5,724 bases of DNA from Planctomycetota bacterium (lineage in GTDB: Bacteria; Planctomycetota; Phycisphaerae; UBA1845; PWPN01). Of this stretch, positions 1 through 5,653 are shown piece after piece (position 1 is the first letter of the stretch; each line of letters begins with the position of its first letter). The stretch is from assembly GCA_016209665.1 (NCBI GenBank), contig JACQVT010000316.1, positions 1 to 5,724 of the forward strand, in the 5' to 3' direction. The position numbers and the translations under genes were made by a program. The notes under the pieces were generated by a model. That model did not search any database, was not told the origin of the DNA, and worked only from the letters and a program-made list of their open reading frames with translations.

Positions 1-495
1 ACCGATCGCGTGCAGGGCCGCTTTCACGGCCGGGCGGTCCTCCTTGAGCATGGCGGTGATGGTATCGTCGCGCTGGTCCTGGCCGGTCAGCGAGGGTGGC
101 CCGTGGTGGTCGCTGGGCGGCTCGGTCAGGTATCGCAGGACGGCCCAGGGATTGAAGATCGTCGTGCACATCAGGACCTCACCTGCCAGCCGCTCGCGGA
201 GCCTGGCCAGCACTTGCAGTTGGCGGCCAAACCCTTCGAAGTCCCCCGGCAACGGCCTGAGCACGGCCAGATCGCCGGCCCGGGCGGCGACGGTGAGCTT
301 GCCCCGTGGGTAGTGGTGATCGTTCATCACCTTGAGGAAATCGAGGTCGTACTTCTCGAGGTGGGCCAGGTGGGCGTCGACGGCCGGCGGGCCGGTCGCC
401 TGTTCGGGCGGGAAATGGTGCCAGAAGCAGACCGGCGGATGGTCGGGGTGCTCGTCCCGCAAGACGGCTTCGACGCGCTGTTTCTTGTTCGCCAT
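1..495 (-). CDS. Uroporphyrinogen decarboxylase (URO-D)-superfamily protein, N-terminal part
   Basis: The minus-strand reading frame is open from the ATG at 495 to the left edge (165 codons, no stop), so the C-terminal half is outside the window. The start of the protein (MANKKQRVEAVLRDEHPDHPPVCFWHHF) follows the usual opening of URO-D-superfamily proteins: a helix, a 'P-D-x-x-P-V' turn, then the first barrel strand. It is followed by 'EKYDLDFLKVMND' (residues 47-59), the second strand region typical of this TIM-barrel family. The Arg-rich RQAGRY signature of true HemE is absent (residues 22-30 read VCFWHHFPP), so haem synthesis is unlikely. The superfamily also contains cobamide-dependent methyltransferases such as MtaA and CmuA, and many uncharacterised members in Planctomycetota. 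There is no signal peptide, so it should be cytoplasmic. It is divergent from the GH88-like gene. A sigma70-like promoter predicts a start of transcription 2-3 nt before the ATG, and no Shine-Dalgarno is visible. Family assignment is fairly sure; the reaction is unknown. Confidence 0.83.
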   Translation of the reverse strand, partial: MANKKQRVEAVLRDEHPDHPPVCFWHHFPPEQATGPPAVDAHLAHLEKYDLDFLKVMNDHHYPRGKLTVAARAGDLAVLRPLPGDFEGFGRQLQVLARLRERLAGEVLMCTTIFNPWAVLRYLTEPPSDHHGPPSLTGQDQRDDTITAMLKEDRPAVKAALHAIG

Positions 496-503
496 TGTGT
501 TGG

Positions 504-532
504 AATGTAGGCCGCCTGATGGGGATGGTCAA
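504..532 (-). promoter_or_regulatory. Sigma70-like promoter for the URO-D-like gene
   Basis: Read on the minus strand, a TTGACC -35 element (532-527, 5 of 6 consensus bases) is separated by exactly 17 bp from a TACATT -10 element (509-504, 4 of 6). The expected transcription start near 497-498 is only 2-3 nt upstream of the ATG at 495, which would give an essentially leaderless mRNA. No Shine-Dalgarno is seen before that ATG, which fits. The prediction rests on sequence match and spacing only. Confidence 0.5.
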
Positions 533-540
533 GATTGACC
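527..540. promoter_or_regulatory. 14-bp inverted repeat spanning both divergent -35 elements (candidate operator)
   Basis: GGTCAA and TTGACC are perfect 6-bp inverted arms separated by GA. Each arm reads TTGACC on one strand, so the palindrome supplies a -35 element to the minus-strand URO-D-like gene and possibly another to the plus-strand GH88-like gene. A dimeric regulator bound here would cover both -35 elements. The arms could equally be symmetric only because two promoters meet. No regulator gene is present in the window. Confidence 0.4.
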
Positions 541-563
541 CCACGGCGTTGGCCCGATAGGCT
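535..563 (+). promoter_or_regulatory. Possible sigma70-like promoter for the GH88-like gene
   Basis: TTGACC (535-540) is followed after 17 bp by TAGGCT (558-563), which matches only 3 of 6 -10 consensus bases. The expected transcript start near 570 would leave a leader of about 48 nt before the GTG at 618. The -35 and the spacing are good; the -10 is weak, so an activator may be needed or the true promoter may lie elsewhere. Confidence 0.3.
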
Positions 564-605
564 CGCCGCCGCCGTACGCCGGTCGTTGACGATCGAGACA
601 CACGC

Positions 606-612
606 AGGGAGG
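606..612 (+). promoter_or_regulatory. Ribosome binding site of the GH88-like gene
   Basis: AGGGAGG lies 5 nt before the GTG at 618. It is a strong Shine-Dalgarno and supports this GTG as the start. Confidence 0.7.
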
Positions 613-617
613 CAGCC

Positions 618-1775
618 GTGTCGATTCCCGATTTCGCATCCATGCTGCCCCGTTTCGAGGCGGCGTTGAGTTGGGCCGATGCCCAGGTCCGCCGGACGAT
701 CGAACGCTATCCCGACCAGTTGCCGGTGGTCACCGAGAACGGCCGATGGCGGCCGCAGACGACGTCACCGCTCGATCCGGCGGCCGCTTGCTGGCCCGGC
801 ATGATGTGGGTGCTGGCCGAGGCCACCGAGGAAGTGTACTGGCGGGAGCAGGCGGAGCGCTATTCGCGGCTGATCGAATCGCACTGGGACGATGTGTCCC
901 GGCCGGGCACGGGTTTTGCCTTGTATTTCGGCGGCCATCGCCGGTGGCACGAGGCGACCGTGCGCGAGGGCGTGCCCGAGCCGATGGTGCTCGAGTTTCT
1001 GATCCGGGCGGGGGCCGCGACCGCCGCGCGCTTCCAGCCCGGGGGCTATCTCAGTTCCGCGCGCGGCGCGGACTCACTGACACTCGAGAGTCTGCTCGAC
1101 GTGCCGCTGATGCTGCTGGCCGCCAACGAGACGCAGGACCAGCAGCTCGTAGAGCAGGCCGCCCGCCACTGTGCCACCGTCCGCAGGTGCCTGGTCCGGG
1201 GCGACGGCTCGGTGGCGACGGAGGCGCAGATGGATCCGGCCACCGGCGAGTGCCGAAGGTGGGTCACGAACGTCGGGTATCGCGGCGACACCTGCTGGGC
1301 CCGCGGCCTGGCCTGGGCGGTGCTGGGCTTCGCCACGGCCGGGCGGATGCTGGACTTCGAGCCGTGGATCGAGACGGCCCGGCGGTCGGGCCAGTACCTG
1401 ATCGAGAAACTGTCGCTGCGGCCCGTACCCCCGTGGGATTTCGAGGCACCGGCGGACCCGCCGGCCCCGCGCGACTCATCCGCGGCGGCGGTGGCCGCGG
1501 CGGCCCTGTTCGCCCTGGCGGATGCCGAGCACCGCGTCGGCCAGGAGCAGGCCCACCAGCGCCGGCACCTCCAGGAGGTCGCGCTGGCTGTCCTCGACAC
1601 GCTGTGCGAGCCTGAGTGCCTGGCAAGCGAGGACGCCGCCTGGGAGGCTCTCTTGAAGCACGGGATCGGCAACCTGCCGGCCGGCTGGGCGGTGGACGAG
1701 TCCGTGGTCTGGGGGGATGCGTTCTTCGTGGAGGCCCTGCATCACGCGGTCCGTTTGCTCCGCTGCCGGTCCTGA
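618..1775 (+). CDS. GH88-family (unsaturated glucuronyl hydrolase-like) protein with altered active site
   Basis: This 385-aa protein matches the (alpha/alpha)6-barrel GH88 family in length (Bacillus sp. GL1 UGL is 377 aa) and along its whole course. Matching segments include 'WPGMMWVLAEAT' (59-70), 'SLLDVPLMLLAANETQD' (158-174), 'CLVRGDGS' (191-198), 'GDTCWARGLAWAVLGF' (223-238), 'WDFEAP' (273-278), 'RDSSAAA' (285-291) and 'WGDAFFVEAL' (365-374). Canonical GH88 enzymes remove the 4,5-unsaturated uronic acid left by polysaccharide lyases. Aligned by eye with GL1 UGL recalled from memory, the catalytic Asp88 position is Gly97 and Asp149 is Glu157. The contact positions W42, W134, H193 and Q211 are Pro54, Ala148, Thr201 and Val219, while R221 and W225 are kept (Arg229, Trp233). 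There is no signal peptide, so it should be cytoplasmic. The GTG start has a good ribosome binding site. It may be a GH88 relative with a different substrate or mechanism, or a pseudoenzyme; the fold call is firm and the activity is uncertain. Confidence 0.88.
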   Translation: MSIPDFASMLPRFEAALSWADAQVRRTIERYPDQLPVVTENGRWRPQTTSPLDPAAACWPGMMWVLAEATEEVYWREQAERYSRLIESHWDDVSRPGTGFALYFGGHRRWHEATVREGVPEPMVLEFLIRAGAATAARFQPGGYLSSARGADSLTLESLLDVPLMLLAANETQDQQLVEQAARHCATVRRCLVRGDGSVATEAQMDPATGECRRWVTNVGYRGDTCWARGLAWAVLGFATAGRMLDFEPWIETARRSGQYLIEKLSLRPVPPWDFEAPADPPAPRDSSAAAVAAAALFALADAEHRVGQEQAHQRRHLQEVALAVLDTLCEPECLASEDAAWEALLKHGIGNLPAGWAVDESVVWGDAFFVEALHHAVRLLRCRS

Positions 1776-1780
1776 GCCAG

Positions 1781-1804
1781 CGGCCGAGGTGCGAGGGTCG
1801 GCCG
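1781..1804 (+). terminator. Stem-loop just after the GH88-like stop codon
   Basis: CGGCCGA (1781-1787) pairs perfectly with TCGGCCG (1798-1804) around a 10-nt loop, beginning 6 nt after the TGA. The stem is GC-rich but no T-run follows, so it is not a classical intrinsic terminator. It could still stabilise the 3' end or act as a weak terminator. Confidence 0.3.
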
Positions 1805-1911
1805 GAAGCAAGTCCGGGCGGCGATGCCCCACAGGCGTCACGGCGCCGGTTTCCGTGCTGCAACATCCTGGCGTTTCCGAGGTAACATCAAGTAGTGGTG
1901 GACGTCTACAT

Positions 1912-1928
1912 AGCGCGGGGAGCGCGCT
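1912..1928. repeat. GC-only stem-loop in the intergenic region
   Basis: AGCGCG (1912-1917) and CGCGCT (1923-1928) form a perfect 6-bp stem around a 5-nt loop. No T-run follows. Its role is unknown, and in GC-rich DNA such a stem can arise by chance. Confidence 0.3.
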
Positions 1929-1966
1929 CGAAGGGTCGTGGAATCCGCGGGCTCGGCGAGTCATCC

Positions 1967-1987
1967 GGACCGGCAAGATGCCGGTCC
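1967..1987. repeat. REP-like hairpin element with AAGAT loop
   Basis: GGACCGGC (1967-1974) and GCCGGTCC (1980-1987) are perfect 8-bp inverted arms around the loop AAGAT, followed by TAC. A 'stem-AAGATG-stem-TAC' layout, with varying but always complementary stems, is a form I recall as dispersed between genes in planctomycete and cyanobacterial genomes. Only one copy lies in this window, so the repeat status rests on that recollection. Confidence 0.5.
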
Positions 1988-2158
1988 TACACTGGCAAGG
2001 TGATCGTCAGGGCGGAGGGGGCCGTTGTCATGGAGGCAGGACGGCCCTCTTACAGCGGCGGTCGGCCCTATCATCACGACCCGACACGAGTTATGCTCGT
2101 AATGGCGTTCGCGGGGTGCGTCAGTGGGAACTCTGAAGCGGTTTTCTGCTCGCGGGCG

Positions 2159-2164
2159 TATATT
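2159..2164 (+). promoter_or_regulatory. Possible -10 element before the membrane protein gene
   Basis: TATATT stands out as an AT-rich hexamer (5 of 6 to TATAAT) in GC-rich surroundings, but no good -35 lies 16-18 bp upstream. If it is used, transcription would begin near 2171, downstream of the GTG at 2168, which favours the start at 2222. Confidence 0.22.
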
Positions 2165-2210
2165 TAGGTGAGACGAGGATTTCGGTGGGGGGAGTGGACT
2201 CCAGGCTGGC

Positions 2211-2214
2211 GGAG
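2211..2214 (+). promoter_or_regulatory. Ribosome binding site deciding the GTG 2222 start
   Basis: GGAG sits 7 nt before the GTG at 2222. The alternative GTG at 2168 has no comparable site, and the ATG at 2270 has its nearest purine runs at poor spacing (about 2 or 17 nt). Confidence 0.45.
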
Positions 2215-2221
2215 CGATGCA

Positions 2222-4651
2222 GTGACGGAGCGAGGCTGGAGAACCGAGGGGGCGGCGATCCCCAGGGTCATGGCGATCCTGGGTGCGTGCGTTGCGCTTG
2301 GTTCGGTGAGTCCCGCAGCGGCGGTCCATCTTCGCGGTCAGATCGTTCGGACGGGGTACCCCGGCAGCGGGACGGGGCAGCTCAACGGCGACATCTACCG
2401 CCTGGGGCGCTACGCGCCCGTCCTGGTCGAGCTGACGAACGATGACGGCGACCAGTTTGAGGGGACCATCACGGTCCATCAGACCGATGGCGACGGCGAC
2501 GAGGTGGTCGCATCGCAGGAAGTCGCGGTGCGCGGCCTTCGCCGATTCCACCTGTACGTCCCGGGCGGGCCGCTCAAGGAGGGCAGCTTCGTCCGCGGCA
2601 TGGGCTATGACGGGCCGGCGCCGTTTCTGGTCCGGGTGTTCGATCGCCAGGACCGACTGGCCCGTCTGTACGACGACAAAGGCGACCCGGTCAAGGAACT
2701 GATGCCGCCGCGGCAGGTGCTCCTGGCCCCGACCGGGGCTCTGATGATCCTCGACATTTCGCAGCGGCCGGTTAACCAGCTCGATCGACTTACGAAGCTC
2801 CAAAACCTGCAAGATCACGCGGTGATGCGGTGCTCGCCGAAGGACCTGCCGGATTCGGTGGCGGGCCTGGAGATGGCGGACGTCATTATCTGGGACGGAG
2901 CCAACCCGACGGCCCTGGACACCCTGCAGAATGAGGCCATCCTCGAGTGGGTCCGACGGGGCGGCCGCCTGATCATCGGCGTGAGCAAGAACTGGAACGC
3001 GCTGACGACGAGCCCATTCGGGCCGCTGCTGCCGGGGCGGTTGTCGGGCACGCAGGGGACGAGCGACGAGACCATCTTGAAACCGCTGTTGCCGGACCGT
3101 GAGGGAGCGGTGACGGCGAGGACCGCGCGGCGGACGAGGTCCTTGACCTACTGTCCTCTCACCCGGGTATCGCTGGCCGCGGACGCCGTGGCCGTCCTGC
3201 CTCCCTCACGGACGGAGGACCATCAGATCTGGATCGCCCGACGCAACTGCGGGCGAGGCGAGGTGACGCTGGTCACGGCCGAACTGCAAGAACTGCTGGG
3301 GCTGAGACCCGATGATGATGACCGGTTGATGCGAACCACGCTGCTCCGGATGAACATCGTGCCCGAATCCGACGACACCAACCGTTGGGGCATGAGGCCG
3401 ATCCACGACCTCTTCAGCGACGTGGCGGCCCGGACGGCGTTCCAGCAGACGAGCGGATTGTACTTCGCGTTCGCCTTCGCGTTCGTGATCGGCTACATCG
3501 TGATCGTCACCGGCGGTACCTGGGGCTGGCTTCGGCGGCACCGCGCGGTGCGGCACGCATGGGTGGCGTCGGCCCTGGTGGCCGCGGCGGCGAGCGGTGT
3601 CAGCCTCGGGGCGGTACAGCTCGTGCGGGCGTTCGGGCAGGGCGTCCACGAGATGACCGTCGTCGACGGGCGGGCGGGCTCGTTCGAGGCGACGGCGACC
3701 AGTTACCTCGGCCTCAAGACCGCCTCGCACACGCTGCTGGATCTGTGCGTGCCGCGAAAGTGGCTCGACCCCGGTGACTCGATCGAGGTCCGCGGCTCGT
3801 TGCGGCCGATGGTGGCCGAGGCCCGGCCGGCCGACGGTTCCACGTTCTCCGCGCCGGCCCGTTATGAGGCCGTGGCCCAGCTCGGCGAGCTGCGGTCGGT
3901 GCCGCTGCGGGCGACGCTCAAGCAGTTCGAGGCCACCTGGCGGGGCGAGATACCGGGCCGCCTCGTCGCGTCGCTCCGCCGCCGGGCCGAGCCGGCACGC
4001 GACGAACTGGACTCCAGCAGTTGGGTCGACAACCAGCTCGCGACCGACCTGGAGAACTGCTACGTGTTCACCCGTGCGTCGGACCTATCGGCGGTGCGGG
4101 TGTACGTGATTCCCAAGCTGGCGGCCGGCGAGAAGGTCAGTTGGAGCGCGATCACGCGCTTCATGGAGGAAAGGGACAAGGCCAAGAAACAGTCGCTGGG
4201 CGGCCGCCTTCGGAGCCGGGTCGAGAACGCCACCGAAGGAGACGCGGAGCCCGCGTGGTCGCCGCCGCTGTTGCAGCACCTGATGGCCCAATGCCTGTTT
4301 GCCGTCAGTTCTGTCGATCCGCGGACGAAGGAGGAGGCGGACCGGCAGCAGAACGTGCTCGCCGCCAACGTCGGCCGCCACGTGCCGGCCCTGCTGCTGC
4401 TGACGTTCTACAGGGACGCCCCGCTGACCAACCTGCTCGTCGACGGGCGGGAACTGAGCCGCAGCCAGGGCGAGGAACTCGAGATGTGGTCGTGCCTGGA
4501 TGGGAACACCGCCCTGTTCGTAGGCTTCAGCGAGCAGCCGAGCCCGCTGCGGCTGTGCCGGCGCAAACCCGGCGGCGACGTGGATGACTGGAAGCCGCTC
4601 AAGCCGTCGCAGTCGGTGGTGATGTATCGGTTCACGGTGCCCGTGCAGTGA
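2222..4651 (+). CDS. Secreted two-TM protein with glutamine-amidotransferase-like domain, ABC-exporter-associated
   Basis: From the GTG at 2222 the protein has about 809 aa. GGAG lies 7 nt upstream (2211-2214), and the N-terminus then forms a good signal peptide: basic n-region 1-15, hydrophobic 17-31, and AAA before a likely cleavage at 34/35. The frame is open further up to a GTG at 2168 (827 aa), which has no clear ribosome binding site. Residues 35-150 look beta-rich and include an acidic DGDGDE stretch (89-94). Residues about 165-285 resemble a GATase1/DUF4350-like fold: 'MADVIIWDG' (218-226) is followed by 'ILEWVRRGGRLIIGV' (240-254), the 'open the wall, then GG-strand' pattern of such domains. 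No nucleophile-elbow Cys is evident. Two TM helices (412-432 and 446-470) flank a basic loop (RRHRAVRH), placing both large domains outside the cytoplasmic membrane. The C-terminal 340 residues are unrecognised. The ABC ATPase follows 63 nt later, so a GldG-like accessory role in export is inferred. Confidence 0.85.
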   Translation: MTERGWRTEGAAIPRVMAILGACVALGSVSPAAAVHLRGQIVRTGYPGSGTGQLNGDIYRLGRYAPVLVELTNDDGDQFEGTITVHQTDGDGDEVVASQEVAVRGLRRFHLYVPGGPLKEGSFVRGMGYDGPAPFLVRVFDRQDRLARLYDDKGDPVKELMPPRQVLLAPTGALMILDISQRPVNQLDRLTKLQNLQDHAVMRCSPKDLPDSVAGLEMADVIIWDGANPTALDTLQNEAILEWVRRGGRLIIGVSKNWNALTTSPFGPLLPGRLSGTQGTSDETILKPLLPDREGAVTARTARRTRSLTYCPLTRVSLAADAVAVLPPSRTEDHQIWIARRNCGRGEVTLVTAELQELLGLRPDDDDRLMRTTLLRMNIVPESDDTNRWGMRPIHDLFSDVAARTAFQQTSGLYFAFAFAFVIGYIVIVTGGTWGWLRRHRAVRHAWVASALVAAAASGVSLGAVQLVRAFGQGVHEMTVVDGRAGSFEATATSYLGLKTASHTLLDLCVPRKWLDPGDSIEVRGSLRPMVAEARPADGSTFSAPARYEAVAQLGELRSVPLRATLKQFEATWRGEIPGRLVASLRRRAEPARDELDSSSWVDNQLATDLENCYVFTRASDLSAVRVYVIPKLAAGEKVSWSAITRFMEERDKAKKQSLGGRLRSRVENATEGDAEPAWSPPLLQHLMAQCLFAVSSVDPRTKEEADRQQNVLAANVGRHVPALLLLTFYRDAPLTNLLVDGRELSRSQGEELEMWSCLDGNTALFVGFSEQPSPLRLCRRKPGGDVDDWKPLKPSQSVVMYRFTVPVQ

Positions 4652-4660
4652 AAACACGGG
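4633..4660 (+). promoter_or_regulatory. Alternative stem-loops over the stop codon of the membrane protein gene
   Basis: CACGG (4633-4637) can pair with CCGTG (4641-4645) over a 3-nt loop. Alternatively CCCGTG (4640-4645) can pair with CACGGG (4655-4660) over a loop that contains the TGA stop. The two stems share a strand and exclude each other. No T-run follows, so this is not a standard terminator. It could tune readthrough or mRNA stability between the two genes; short stems of this kind also occur by chance. Confidence 0.25.
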
Positions 4661-4663
4661 TTG

Positions 4664-4691
4664 GGGATTCGGGACTCGGGGCCCGGGGTGC
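4664..4691 (+). repeat. Degenerate heptamer tandem repeat (GGGATTC-like, four units)
   Basis: Units of 7 bp read GGGATTC, GGGACTC, GGGGCCC and GGGGTGC in direct succession. The first two differ at one base, and the last two drift. The array fills most of the 63-nt gap before the ABC ATPase gene. Confidence 0.5.
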
Positions 4692-4714
4692 GGTGAACGT
4701 GGAGATGCGTTGAG

Positions 4715-5644
4715 TTGATCATCGAGACCATCAACCTGACGAAGAAGTACGGCGACCTGGTCGCGCTGAACAACCTGCACCTCAACATCGAGGAGGGGGA
4801 GTGCTTCGGGAACATCGGCCCGAACGGGGCGGGCAAGACGACGACGATCAAGATCCTGGCCACGCTGTTGCAGCCGACCTGGGGTGAGGCCCGGGTGTGC
4901 GGGCACGTGGTGGGGTACCAGTCGCGGATGATCCGGCCGCTCATCGGCTACGTGCCGGACTTCTTCGGCGCCTACGCCGACATGGTGGTGCAGGAGTACC
5001 TGGAGTTCTTCGCGTCGGCCTACGGGATCACGGGCAAGGAGCGGACGAAGATCGTCGGCGACATCCTGGATCTGACCGACCTGACCTACAAGCGCGATGC
5101 CCTGGTCGACTCGCTGAGCCGCGGCATGAAGCAGCGGCTGAGCATCGCCCGCGTGCTGCTGCACGACCCCAAGGTGCTGCTCCTGGACGAGCCGGCGAGC
5201 GGCCTGGACCCGCGGGCCCGCATCGAAATCCGCGAGCTGCTCAAGGAACTCCACCGAATGGGCAAGACGATCGTCATCAGCTCGCACATCCTCCACGAGC
5301 TGGCGGAGCTGTGTTCGACGGTGGGCATCATCGAGCGGGGCGAGCTGCTGTTCCACGGGTCGGTCCGCGAGATCACGCGGCGAGCCCGGATGGGGCCGCG
5401 GGTCAGCATCCGGGTGGGCGACAAGGTCGACGCGGCGGCGGAAGTCGTCGGCAAGCTCGATCCGGTCAAGCAGGTGCAGGTGAACGACGGCACGCTGTCG
5501 GTCGAACTCAAGGCGGAGGTGAAGGACTACTCGTTCCTGGCCCGGGCCCTGATCGAGCGGCGGCTGCCCATCCAGGAAATCCGCGAGGAGGAAGTCAACC
5601 TCGAGACGGCGTTCTTGAGGCTGACCAAGGGAATTGTGCAGTGA
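4715..5644 (+). CDS. ABC-2-type exporter ATP-binding protein
   Basis: This complete 309-aa ABC ATPase belongs to the CcmA/NatA/GldA-type exporter class. Walker A is GPNGAGKTT (35-43), the signature is LSRGMKQRL (134-142, an LSGGQ variant), Walker B is VLLLDEP (154-160), the D-loop SGLD is at 162-165, and the switch His is H191. At the Q-loop the Gln position is Asp82 (GYVPDFFGAY), a substitution I associate with this exporter subfamily. Residues about 225-309 form the usual accessory domain and end in the family-typical 'LETAFLRLTKG'. It would energise export of an unknown substrate together with a permease not present here. The start is TTG at 4715: the frame is closed by a TGA at 4694-4696 and no ATG or GTG lies in between. 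GGAG at 4701-4704 stands 10 nt upstream. The gene follows the accessory membrane protein by 63 nt on the same strand, probably in one operon. Confidence 0.96.
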   Translation: MIIETINLTKKYGDLVALNNLHLNIEEGECFGNIGPNGAGKTTTIKILATLLQPTWGEARVCGHVVGYQSRMIRPLIGYVPDFFGAYADMVVQEYLEFFASAYGITGKERTKIVGDILDLTDLTYKRDALVDSLSRGMKQRLSIARVLLHDPKVLLLDEPASGLDPRARIEIRELLKELHRMGKTIVISSHILHELAELCSTVGIIERGELLFHGSVREITRRARMGPRVSIRVGDKVDAAAEVVGKLDPVKQVQVNDGTLSVELKAEVKDYSFLARALIERRLPIQEIREEEVNLETAFLRLTKGIVQ

Positions 5645-5653
5645 GGGGTTAGG

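Larger units (their letters stand above)
1776..2221. other. 446-bp intergenic region without a convincing gene
   Basis: Several short frames are open here, but their products are rich in Arg, Gly, Ser and Pro, resemble no family I recognise, and have no good ribosome binding sites. What is visible is a set of stem-loops (1781-1804, 1912-1928, 1967-1987, and a weak 5-bp stem at 2086-2100) and a TATATT hexamer at 2159-2164. The region probably ends the GH88-like transcript and starts the membrane protein/ABC unit. Confidence 0.6.

Noticed and set aside
10..510. Plus-strand open frame of 166 codons at the left edge
   Set aside because: The minus-strand frame over the same bases gives a recognisable URO-D-superfamily N-terminus, so the plus-strand frame is its shadow.
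2086..2100. Operator-like stem ACGAG/CTCGT with overlapping TATGCT -10
   Set aside because: The arms are only 5 bp, and no -35 element is found at 16-18 bp upstream of the hexamer.
1895..2167. Possible 90-aa gene in the spacer before the membrane protein
   Set aside because: It has no ribosome binding site or family resemblance, its composition is low-complexity Arg/Gly/Ser, and it runs through the REP-like hairpin.
1961..2818. Minus-strand open frame of 285 codons crossing the spacer
   Set aside because: More than half lies opposite the well-supported membrane protein gene, and its product shows no recognisable motif.
4085..5356. Long antisense open frame (423 codons) opposite the end of the membrane protein gene and the ABC gene
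   Set aside because: It lies opposite clear coding sequence with intact ABC motifs; its product is rich in Arg, Gln, His and Val, as expected for a GC-rich shadow frame, and matches no family.
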